Origin: a virus
Strand: one strand, 5' to 3'
DNA length: 26,688 nt
IMG/VR virus record: IMGVR_UViG_3300032117_000131
Location: 1-26,688 of that record
Made by a program: the position numbers and the translations under genes. Position 1 is the stretch's first letter; each line of letters starts with the position of its first letter. The notes below the pieces were generated by a model that saw nothing but the letters and a program-made list of their open reading frames with translations, had not been told where the DNA came from and ran no database searches. Below are positions 20,404 through 26,688 of the stretch, one piece after another.

Positions 20404-22913
20404 TAGTATTTTCCATCTGGTTGAAAGCGATAGCGCATGTTTCCAATGCGCCAAAACGTGCCAAGACCAGAGCTATCACTTGGATTTGACACAACAATAG
20501 AAACAAGCCGGCCACGGAACCGGGGCGTAATAAATTGCGTTGCCTGAGTCAGTGAATACGGGCCATAAATGTTTGGCGTCTGGCCGGGATAGTCCGCAAC
20601 GTAAAAATAAAGCTGAACGGTTGCATTTGGTGATTGATAAGCGGGGCCGCCCGGTTCGCCGGCACCGCCAGTTGAGCCATTATAAAAGCCCCACTTGAGA
20701 TCTGGCCAAACCTGATCAATAAAAACCTTCAGGTCGCCTTCCTGCATGGCAAAATACCCCGTTTGAAAAAACGAGGGCATTGCCGCCCCATTGGCGTCGT
20801 TGGAAGTTTCGTGCTGATAGATATATTGGTCAGAGCTTGCGCCGATTGGCGGCCCAAGAACGGACTGGTTTATCCAAGCGGTACGAGAAAGAGATCCAAA
20901 GTCCCACTGTTGAAGCAAAGAATTGTATTTGACGTATGAGTCATTTTCCGTGCTGTTGAGAGATGGATAAAACCAAGTGATCTCGCTGAAATACGAATTT
21001 ACAGCAATCCTGATTTTGCTTGTGTACGAACGGTTTAGGTTTTGAAAAACAACGTCCCAGATAGGGCAGGGCAGCGGCTGGACGCCAGCGCCCGTCAGGG
21101 TGTAAAATTGTGATTGCCCCATCCAATAAACAACGTTGTTGTGAGACGCCGCCGCTTTGCGGGAAATCATGCCGCAACCTGTTCCCAACTCATTGAAGCT
21201 GTAAACATCTGGATATCCAATAAATTGCATTGACCAGAGGGCAATATCCGTCCAGATCAGGCCTTGTTGCGGCCCTTGAATGCAACCGACAATCTTTGAA
21301 CCTTTTGGTATGCGAAAAGAACCGGCCAGATTGTTTGACTGCGCAATCCAGTTTGTATAATTGCCCGCATCACACCAGCGGATCAGCATCGGATCTTGGA
21401 TACCATTAAACGTTGACCCCCAAGCCACAATTTGCCGCTCTGGCATGGCAACAAAAATGCCATCATTTACGTTTGGCCCTTGTGGAATAAACGTGGCAAT
21501 GGGCGCGGATGTTGTTGGATCCCACTGATAAATTGCGCCGCCCGCTGGGCATGCAATAAGTATTTGCCCAAAATTGTCAAAAGACCAGTCACTTGCTGTT
21601 ATTGGTGCGCCAGTTTGCGGGGTAATTGCGGTTCCGGTGCCATAGCCGCCTTGGCCGTACCCGCTTTCACCATATCCGGGAATTGGTGCGGAATTGCCAA
21701 TACCGACATAAAAACGATATTCCGCAAGATTGCTGTTTATGTAAACAGAAGTTGCAGACGAGGGGGTGGACGGTGCCGTAAAAGTAAACGAATTTCCGTT
21801 GGATGAGACGGTCAAAATTAAATAATTTCCAACAGGGATGGTAATCCCACCAACGGTAACAGGAACCAAAACCGCAAAATCTTCGCCAACCAAATACCCG
21901 TGTTGTGGCAGCGTCACTGTAATGAATGACGATTGGCCGGATGTTGTGGTTGTGGTAAAAAGCGGCAAAAATCCATTGTTTTTTACAGTTCCCGCAACAG
22001 TTTGCGACCCAGTTGTCGCATTGGCATAACTCACCGTTCCGGCGGCAGAGGCAGTCACCAAATATGTTCCGTTGTATCCCGTTGGGGTTACTCCCGAAAC
22101 AGTCACATAAGTGCCAACAGGGAAAACGTATGTGCCGGAATATGTGATGGTTGCGGTTCCAGCAGAACCAGAAGCGCCCGTTGTTGCAATGCCTGAACTT
22201 GTGGCAAAGGTCGGATATTCTGGGTTTCCAAGGGTATCGGTTGCGTAAATGCCAAAATTGTTGGCGTCAATAAATTGGCATTGATAGCCCCCAAAAAGAA
22301 TAAGGCCACCAACACTGATCGGAGTGACAATAAACACCGAGTCATAGCTTGTGATGTTTGACGAAGGATCGTTTATGGTCACAAGATTGGAGCCAAGCGT
22401 TGTGCTTGCCGACAAAATCACGTCATTGGTAAAAATCTGAGGTGTTATAAAACCTTGAGCGCCATTGTTGATATAGCTCAAAATTTTTGTGTTTGTGGTG
22501 GATACTGTTCCAGTTCCTGTGGCTGGGCCGGTCGCAATAAACGCAACGCCCACATTGTTGCTTGGGGCACCGTAAGATGTAAAATTTGTGGTTCCCACAC
22601 TAGCGATGACGTAACCGACGCCATTGACCATGCTTGTGGCATTGATGGTTTGTGGATTTGTTTCCGCACCAACTGCCAGCCAAGAATTGCTGTTTGTGTC
22701 CTCCCACGCCCACAAAGAGCGCACGATTGAAGATTGCGCAGCGCTGCTTGACGATGGGTAATTTGTCCATCCACCAAGTTTTTGCACAAGGCCAAGGCCA
22801 TTGCGGTCAGGAACAAACCTTACAAGATTTGTGTATGACAATCCCGTCTGATTAAGGGCAGGAGTTTCATTCTGATCAACACCGGGCGTGATTTTGACCG
22901 AGGCATGGGGCAT
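20403..22913 (-). CDS. Large tail / head-completion (stabilisation-like) protein, 836 aa
   Basis: ATG 22913 (MPHASVKITPGVDQNETPAL) is preferred over the 18-residue-longer frame because GGGGGC lies just ahead and because starts of this kind (VKITPGV-x-x-NETPA) are typical. The family resembles P22 gp10-like stabilisation proteins that plug or extend the portal-tail joint. After the N-terminus there is a module at about 91-141 (VGTTNFTSYGAPSNN, TGPATGTG) and an Ig-like stretch at about 244-318 (YVTVSGVTPTGYNGTYLVTA). The rest is beta-rich, with FRIPKGSKIVGCIQGPQQGL and a C-terminus RFRGRLVSIVVSN. The inserted modules are probably surface-exposed. Confidence 0.7.
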   Translation of the reverse strand: MPHASVKITPGVDQNETPALNQTGLSYTNLVRFVPDRNGLGLVQKLGGWTNYPSSSSAAQSSIVRSLWAWEDTNSNSWLAVGAETNPQTINATSMVNGVGYVIASVGTTNFTSYGAPSNNVGVAFIATGPATGTGTVSTTNTKILSYINNGAQGFITPQIFTNDVILSASTTLGSNLVTINDPSSNITSYDSVFIVTPISVGGLILFGGYQCQFIDANNFGIYATDTLGNPEYPTFATSSGIATTGASGSAGTATITYSGTYVFPVGTYVTVSGVTPTGYNGTYLVTASAAGTVSYANATTGSQTVAGTVKNNGFLPLFTTTTTSGQSSFITVTLPQHGYLVGEDFAVLVPVTVGGITIPVGNYLILTVSSNGNSFTFTAPSTPSSATSVYINSNLAEYRFYVGIGNSAPIPGYGESGYGQGGYGTGTAITPQTGAPITASDWSFDNFGQILIACPAGGAIYQWDPTTSAPIATFIPQGPNVNDGIFVAMPERQIVAWGSTFNGIQDPMLIRWCDAGNYTNWIAQSNNLAGSFRIPKGSKIVGCIQGPQQGLIWTDIALWSMQFIGYPDVYSFNELGTGCGMISRKAAASHNNVVYWMGQSQFYTLTGAGVQPLPCPIWDVVFQNLNRSYTSKIRIAVNSYFSEITWFYPSLNSTENDSYVKYNSLLQQWDFGSLSRTAWINQSVLGPPIGASSDQYIYQHETSNDANGAAMPSFFQTGYFAMQEGDLKVFIDQVWPDLKWGFYNGSTGGAGEPGGPAYQSPNATVQLYFYVADYPGQTPNIYGPYSLTQATQFITPRFRGRLVSIVVSNPSDSSGLGTFWRIGNMRYRFQPDGKY

Positions 22914-22915
22914 GT

Positions 22916-23758
22916 TTATTGCCCCCTGTTCGGGGTGGCAACAGGCGACTGAGAATAAGACGACCAAGCCGAAGCCTCAAACTTTTTGCGATATTCTTCG
23001 GTTCCGGCGCCGCGCAGAAGTGTCTGGTATTGGCTTTCGTAAGTTTGAGCCATTGCAGGATCGTCATTAAGGCGACCAAAGTTGCGCTGATAGGCGCTGA
23101 TGTAAACCATTGAAGCCATAACCAGCAAGTCGGGCTCGTAGGTGCTGATAAATGTTGTGTTTGTGCTGGCCGTTGCGGCGCTTGTGGCGTTTTGATACAG
23201 CGACGGCATACGGGTTGTTCCCGTAATGGTGACTGAATATGTAATGTCTGGCCAAGGGCCAAAAGTGATGATTTGAGACGTGTTACCGGCCGAAGCCGCG
23301 TCGCCACCATAAACCGCAAAATATTGAGGAACGCCGGACGAGGACGCAGAAGGGTAAACGTTTTGAATAAATTCTTTTGTTGTGGCTGTAAGGGGCGACA
23401 GTGCGCCGCTTGTTTCCGCAGAAGAAACAGACACTGTTTGGACGGTCACAAAATCATTTACCGAAATGCTCAACTTATTGCTGGAATTGCTGATTGAATA
23501 ACCGGCAATTTCAGTCTCAAGCGGCAATAAATCAAGATCGCGTTGGATACGAAGTTCTGCGTAATTCAACATCATGGGAATAATGGTGTTGAAATTTACG
23601 TCAGGAGACGCCAAGGTTCCGCCGTATGTGATGCCGGCAGTATAAACGACGCCGTTTATTGTTGTCGTCGAAACAGGAGTAAAATACCCCGACACCGCCA
23701 TCGTAGCGACCTGAGCCACATAGCCATTATAGGTCAGAGCGTTTGTTGGCGTTGCCAT
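22916..23758 (-). CDS. Head-tail adaptor protein (SU10-type), 280 aa
   Basis: ATG 23758 follows AGGTG. The middle has MMLNYAELRIQRDLDLLPLE and then beta strands with NDFVTVQTVSV. The C-terminal half has EPDLLVMASMVYISAYQR with a helix ending YESQYQTLLRGAGTEEYRKK. An NYAE-x-RI-x-RDLD helix followed by a beta barrel and two late helices is what I know of the adaptor family named after phage SU10. It would dock under the portal. The gene sits between the endolysin and the large tail protein, where an adaptor is expected. Confidence 0.72.
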   Translation of the reverse strand: MATPTNALTYNGYVAQVATMAVSGYFTPVSTTTINGVVYTAGITYGGTLASPDVNFNTIIPMMLNYAELRIQRDLDLLPLETEIAGYSISNSSNKLSISVNDFVTVQTVSVSSAETSGALSPLTATTKEFIQNVYPSASSSGVPQYFAVYGGDAASAGNTSQIITFGPWPDITYSVTITGTTRMPSLYQNATSAATASTNTTFISTYEPDLLVMASMVYISAYQRNFGRLNDDPAMAQTYESQYQTLLRGAGTEEYRKKFEASAWSSYSQSPVATPNRGQ

Positions 23759-23765
23759 TTTTCAC

Positions 23766-24302
23766 CTATCCCACCATGCTTGTTGAGATGCTTTTTACGG
23801 CTTCAACGCGGTTTATCCAACCTTTGCCGTATATATCCCAATTATCCAAATTTTTCAAATATGCCAAACGGTCATCACAAATCTGGTCGCAAATGGCGCT
23901 TGCGTCCATTGCATTGACGGCTGATAACGTGTCTGAGCCTAAAATGCCGTCAGTGGTTACCCCAACGACTCTTTGCAAAAATTCAATGGCGCGAACCGCT
24001 CCAGAATTTACACCAAAGTCAAAAACGGCATAATCAACGCCGGAAGGTAAATCATCGCCACGAACGCTGTCCCAATATAGCTTTTTGTAAAATGGGTTTA
24101 CGTCGCTTGGCGTCAAGTTGCGCATGTCGTCTTGAGTGACTTTATGGCCGACATAAGCCTCCCAATTTTTTTGCGTGACGCCAAGATTGGTGGAGCCCTC
24201 GCGCCCGTCAGGCAAATGATTTCCTTGGTCGCGCTGGTCGTTGGTAAAACCGCCTTCTGTTTTGATAAGGCGCTCAAATGATGGTTGCCAATTTTTATTC
24301 AT
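23766..24302 (-). CDS. Endolysin, GH108 N-acetylmuramidase type, 178 aa
   Basis: ATG 24302 (MNKNWQPSFERLIKTEGGF) overlaps the spanin stop as ATGA; the longer frame from 24329 is rejected. The GH108 signature is present: catalytic Glu16 in KTEGGF, then DQGNH, STNLGVT and the helix NWEAYVG. The C-terminal half (DYAVFDFGVNSGAVRAIEFL, GVTTDGILG, GWINRVEA) is the peptidoglycan-binding type-3 region that normally follows. It has no signal peptide, so it needs a holin. It ends in TAG (23766-23768). Confidence 0.88.
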   Translation of the reverse strand: MNKNWQPSFERLIKTEGGFTNDQRDQGNHLPDGREGSTNLGVTQKNWEAYVGHKVTQDDMRNLTPSDVNPFYKKLYWDSVRGDDLPSGVDYAVFDFGVNSGAVRAIEFLQRVVGVTTDGILGSDTLSAVNAMDASAICDQICDDRLAYLKNLDNWDIYGKGWINRVEAVKSISTSMVG

Positions 24303-24502
24303 TTGCTTTTCCCGCAGAATTTTTTCCATTTGTCGTCATGCGCCAAAATTTCTGTGGCTGTGCGTTCAGTCAATTTATCATCTTTGTTGACATAAATTGG
24401 CTTAACCCAAATGCAGGATGTGTCTGCAATTTGAATATCAGGTTTGTCGCCAACGCACCCTGTCAGGGCCAAAGCAAGGAACCCCAAAGCATATTTTTTC
24501 AT
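24299..24502 (-). CDS. Outer-membrane spanin lipoprotein (Rz1-like), 67 aa
   Basis: The N-terminus MKKYALGFLALALTGC is a lipoprotein signal peptide with lipobox ALTGC, so Cys16 would be lipidated. The mature part (KPDIQIADTSCIWVKPIYV, then LTERTATEILAHDDKWKKFC) has two cysteines and a Trp, typical of Rz1-like proteins of many phages. It should bridge to the inner spanin and disrupt the outer membrane at lysis. ATGA overlaps join it to the inner spanin and to the endolysin. Confidence 0.85.
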   Translation of the reverse strand: MKKYALGFLALALTGCVGDKPDIQIADTSCIWVKPIYVNKDDKLTERTATEILAHDDKWKKFCGKSK

Positions 24503-24756
24503 GGCTCACTCCAAAATTTTTGCAGTTGGCTGATTGCATCGCTGGAAGATCCAACTTCGGCATCAATTTGATTTGCAGCTTCGCCAACTTGGGCTTGATG
24601 TGCGGCAGCCGCAGATGCAATTTCAAGTTTGGCTTTTTTGTAACCAATATTGCGTTCGTGCATAGCCCAAAAGCTATATCCAACAATCAAAGCAATAGCG
24701 CCAACGACGCCAATGACAACGTTACGAAGAAGGGGGCTGAGAAAAATTGCCAGCAT
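24499..24756 (-). CDS. Inner-membrane spanin (Rz-like), 85 aa
   Basis: ATG 24756 has GGAG upstream. One N-terminal membrane helix (LRNVVIGVVGAIALIVGYSF, about 10-29) is followed by a periplasmic alpha-helical part rich in Ala, Gln and Glu (AKLEIASAAAAHQAQVGEAA). This is the architecture of inner spanins, and the gene immediately precedes the Rz1-like lipoprotein with ATGA overlap. Its start lies inside the end of the upstream membrane gene. Confidence 0.8.
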   Translation of the reverse strand: MLAIFLSPLLRNVVIGVVGAIALIVGYSFWAMHERNIGYKKAKLEIASAAAAHQAQVGEAANQIDAEVGSSSDAISQLQKFWSEP

Positions 24757-24979
24757 TTTGAGGCTCCGTTTTTGCTTTTAATGCCAAACTGCCACCGCCA
24801 GCGGCAAGTATTGTACCGGCACCTATGGCCCACGATTGTGGGTCAAAAATGCCGGTATGATAAGTGTGCCATCCCGAAACAAAACAGTAAACAAAGCACA
24901 TTTTGGCCCACAAAATGCGGCCGATGTCCCATGTTTGATTATCTGCGCCGGTGAAGGCATGACGAAGGAATTTCATCAT
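24722..24979 (-). CDS. Membrane protein of the lysis cassette (second holin candidate), 85 aa
   Basis: ATG 24979 overlaps the upstream stop. The protein begins MMKFLRHAFTGADNQTWDIG, has a hydrophobic stretch with aromatic residues (about 22-41), and a second one centred on FDPQSWAIGAGTILAAGGG (about 45-65), with a charged end TEPQNAG. Starts and WAIGAGTILAAGGGSLALK-type segments like these are frequent in phage proteins of lysis regions, sometimes labelled holins. Two candidate holin genes side by side could be a holin and an antiholin. Confidence 0.6.
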   Translation of the reverse strand: MMKFLRHAFTGADNQTWDIGRILWAKMCFVYCFVSGWHTYHTGIFDPQSWAIGAGTILAAGGGSLALKAKTEPQNAGNFSQPPSS

Positions 24980-25185
24980 GGCTCTATGTCATCTGGTTCG
25001 CCACGAAAGTATTTTGAAACAATCCCCTGAACGGTTTTTGTCTCGTAAATACGAATTGAGTACCAAATCAAGGGCAGGATCGCTGCCAATTCGGGAATAA
25101 TGCCCATTATAGAAGTTACCACTGCTGAAAAGGAAAGCCAATCCAGCGCTTGTTTTATTCCCTCATCGACATGATCGCTGACCAT
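24976..25185 (-). CDS. Putative holin, 69 aa
   Basis: ATG 25185. The N-terminal 14 residues are acidic, then two hydrophobic segments (about 14-30, LDWLSFSAVVTSIMGI; about 31-46, PELAAILPLIWYSI) separated by a short turn, then a charged tail RIYETKTVQGIVSKYF. An LPLIW-x-x-IRIYE-x-x-TV end is common in small podovirus holins. It lies at the head of the lysis cassette and overlaps the next membrane gene by 4 bases. Confidence 0.72.
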   Translation of the reverse strand: MVSDHVDEGIKQALDWLSFSAVVTSIMGIIPELAAILPLIWYSIRIYETKTVQGIVSKYFRGEPDDIEP

Positions 25186-25186
25186 T

Positions 25187-25414
25187 TTAGCCTCCGGCGG
25201 CTTCGGATGCTGGTGCGGGCTCAGGCTCGGCCTGCGGCGCTGGAGCGGCTTCAGTGCCCGGGGGCGGCGACTGCGCTGCGCGAACCTGCGCCATGCCCTG
25301 ACCGCGAATTTTGTTGATCAGATCGCTCACTTCTTTAAATGGGCGCTCTGCAAGAGCAAGAAGAATTTTATCAACTTCTTCAACAGTGTGTTCAAGTGTG
25401 ACGATGATGGACAT
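25187..25414 (-). CDS. Small conserved phage protein, 75 aa
   Basis: ATG 25414 is chosen because GAGGG lies about 7 bases ahead; an ATG at 25420 sits on top of the site. The first 45 residues (MSIIVTLEHTVEEVDKILLA, then LAERPFKEVSDLINKIRGQ) match a short helical family of phage proteins. The rest is a Pro/Ala/Glu-rich tail (APAPQAEPEPAPASEAAGG), probably disordered. Its function is unknown. Confidence 0.7.
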   Translation of the reverse strand: MSIIVTLEHTVEEVDKILLALAERPFKEVSDLINKIRGQGMAQVRAAQSPPPGTEAAPAPQAEPEPAPASEAAGG

Positions 25415-25425
25415 ATTCATACCCT

Positions 25426-25758
25426 CTATGATTGAGACCAAGGAAGTGGCAAAAGGGCAACCGGCGGATTAAGCTGGCTGTCAATTTGCTGCTGGATATT
25501 CGCCTCAATGGTGGCAATTTGCGGCGCACCAAGAGACGCTTGCACCCATCCCACAACTTGAGTTTCACTCAACTGGCTGTAAGGGGTGAAGGGGGAATTA
25601 GGGTTAAAGGTTAAGTCTGTGGATCCAGAAAAAGAAGCAAACGTTGTGTCCTGCGTTCCCACAACCGTCCAATAGATGATGCAAACAACATCAGTCTGCC
25701 CCTGATATTGGGGGTATGAAACCATAGACACAATTTTCCAAGTGAATGTTGTAGCCAT
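25426..25758 (-). CDS. DUF7936-like phage protein, 110 aa
   Basis: ATG 25758. The pattern is TFTWKIVSMVSYPQYQGQTD, then VVCIIYWTVVGTQD, a strand with ASFSGSTDLTF, then the conserved SQLSETQVVGWVQASLG and a helix ending IQQQIDSQLNPP with LPLPW. These are features of the DUF7936 family of phage proteins as I know it. A virion or assembly role is likely from position. No function has been established, to my knowledge. Confidence 0.75.
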   Translation of the reverse strand: MATTFTWKIVSMVSYPQYQGQTDVVCIIYWTVVGTQDTTFASFSGSTDLTFNPNSPFTPYSQLSETQVVGWVQASLGAPQIATIEANIQQQIDSQLNPPVALLPLPWSQS

Positions 25759-25770
25759 GCGCTAATATCC

Positions 25771-26688
25771 TTATGACCAGTTGCCGACGTTTGTCGCGGT
25801 TGATGACCCGATTGAGCGTATGCGGAAATATGAGTTTGCTCCAACAACTGCGGCGGAAGCAACGGTCAATGAAACCTGAGGGATAACAGTACCAGCAGAT
25901 GTAACGCGAATAATTCCGCTGATTATCGCCATCCCATTGGGAGTGCTTGCCGATGCGCCCGCCAAAGCTGTACCAGCAGATGTATAATATCCAGCAAAAA
26001 GCCCGCTATTGGCGGTTGCAAGTGTTGCATATTGGTTAGCTTGAGAACTCCACCCTTGCGTAAATGTAGCAGTGCCGCCTAGCGCAAACCCAAACGTTCC
26101 AGAGGATGAGCTCATACTTGAAAGCGTGAAAAAACATTCAAATTCATAGGTTCCAGCCGCCAATGTAACCGCGCCATTTGTCGTTGAGTTGAACAATTTT
26201 TGAGCAGCGGTTTGCGATGTCAAAGTATATGAAGATGACAGGTTGATATATTGTTCGGAAAGTTGGACGCCGCGCTGAGTGCTTAATGGTGTTGTGTAAA
26301 AATTTGTCCCGTCATATTCAACCGCGCCAGCGGAAGCAGTAGTCAAATTTGTTCCAGAAGTCATTTTTATTGGCGCAACAGATGTTGTTCCCGCCGCAAC
26401 AGTCTCATAGGCCGTTGTTGTTGCCGCCGTTCCCGCACCAACAAAGGTAAAAGAACCCGTACTGGCAGTTGTTGCGCCAATGCTCATATTGTTGATTGTG
26501 CCAAGAGTGGCAGGGGCGATGGTGACAACGCCGGTGCCGGTGGGCTGCAACAAAACGTTTGCGCTGGCTGGATTAAGCGTAACAGTGCTTGAGGCGGATA
26601 GCGTTGTGAAAGCGCCGGTGTTTGCAGCCGTATTGCCAATGGCAGGTGGGGAAGAAAGATATGTGCTGAAGCCCGTGCCGGACACAGT
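25771..26688 (-). CDS. Fibre-like virion protein, N-terminus beyond window edge
   Basis: The frame is open to the right edge and ends at 25771; the GTG at 26685 is internal, so 305 C-terminal codons are seen. The N-terminal part has repeat-type fibre sequence (SPPAIGNTAANTGAFTTLS, then LLQPTGTGVVTIAPATLG and MSIGATTASTGSFTF). The C-terminal half is a beta-rich globular domain (about 130-304; LSEQYINLSSSYTLTSQ, AGTYEFECFFTLSSM and a final SYFRIRSIGSSTATNVGNWS). It is probably a tail fibre or decoration protein. It has no S74 chaperone of its own. Confidence 0.72.
   Translation of the reverse strand, partial: TVSGTGFSTYLSSPPAIGNTAANTGAFTTLSASSTVTLNPASANVLLQPTGTGVVTIAPATLGTINNMSIGATTASTGSFTFVGAGTAATTTAYETVAAGTTSVAPIKMTSGTNLTTASAGAVEYDGTNFYTTPLSTQRGVQLSEQYINLSSSYTLTSQTAAQKLFNSTTNGAVTLAAGTYEFECFFTLSSMSSSSGTFGFALGGTATFTQGWSSQANQYATLATANSGLFAGYYTSAGTALAGASASTPNGMAIISGIIRVTSAGTVIPQVSLTVASAAVVGANSYFRIRSIGSSTATNVGNWS

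Noticed and set aside
5117-23768. Genetic code with TAG read as glutamine, suggested by the amber codon in the Cys-rich ORF
   Set aside because: All the large genes run without any internal TAG, and TAG ends at least the endolysin (23766-23768) and the 75-aa gene (8171-8173) at sensible places. One interrupted small gene does not support general recoding.

Overview
The window is part of a tailed-phage genome, or a prophage of the same type. There is no ribosomal, metabolic or transposase gene. Instead there are two convergent blocks that meet at about 8170. Forward-strand genes (1-8173) are many, tiny and tightly packed, as in early or accessory phage regions. Reverse-strand genes (8170-26688) are the virion and lysis genes. 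The host is probably an alphaproteobacterium: the protein at 7720-7935 carries the Cys/His zinc-binding signature of the C-terminal part of GcrA, a regulator confined to that class. The head-to-tail gene content (SU10-type adaptor, large tail protein, two giant ejection-type proteins, no tape measure or tail tube) suggests a podovirus-like particle. Terminase, portal and capsid genes are not here and presumably lie beyond the right edge.

Left block (+ strand). A DUF6378-like gene cut by the window edge is followed by a strong terminator. Then come small unknown proteins, a secreted-type lytic transglycosylase with a one-helix membrane protein, and a C5-cytosine DNA methyltransferase. A 230-codon ORF lies inside the methyltransferase in the +1 frame and carries repeated LWPTPT motifs. 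Next are membrane proteins around a second terminator, a DnaA domain IV-like protein, and two tandem paralogues flanking a Cys-rich ORF with an in-frame amber codon. The block ends with coiled-coil proteins, a DUF551 protein, a HicA-like small protein, the GcrA-motif protein and a conserved 75-residue phage protein. Many junctions are 4-base ATGA overlaps, so the block is probably read as long, translationally coupled transcripts.

Right block (- strand, listed in transcription order from 26688 down to 8170). It starts with the C-terminal part of a fibre-like protein and two small conserved phage proteins. The lysis cassette follows: holin candidate, second membrane protein, inner spanin, outer spanin lipoprotein and GH108 endolysin. 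Then come the head-tail adaptor, a large tail/stabilisation protein, two small conserved structural proteins, a GNAT acetyltransferase, two giant virion proteins, a fibre-like protein and a glycine-rich adhesin. The first giant protein has an internal S74 chaperone domain and a lysozyme-like domain; the second has a DdrB-like ParB domain.

The most interesting item is the overprinted pair inside the methyltransferase gene. Both frames carry recognisable conserved motifs over the same DNA, and the methyltransferase's repeated MAD/VAY motifs are the same bases as the LWPTPT motifs of the other frame. Second is the amber-interrupted Cys-rich ORF, whose distal part still keeps the ATGA junction with the next gene. 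No integrase, repressor, tRNA, CRISPR array or insertion sequence was seen, and no gene-free stretch exceeds about 100 bases.
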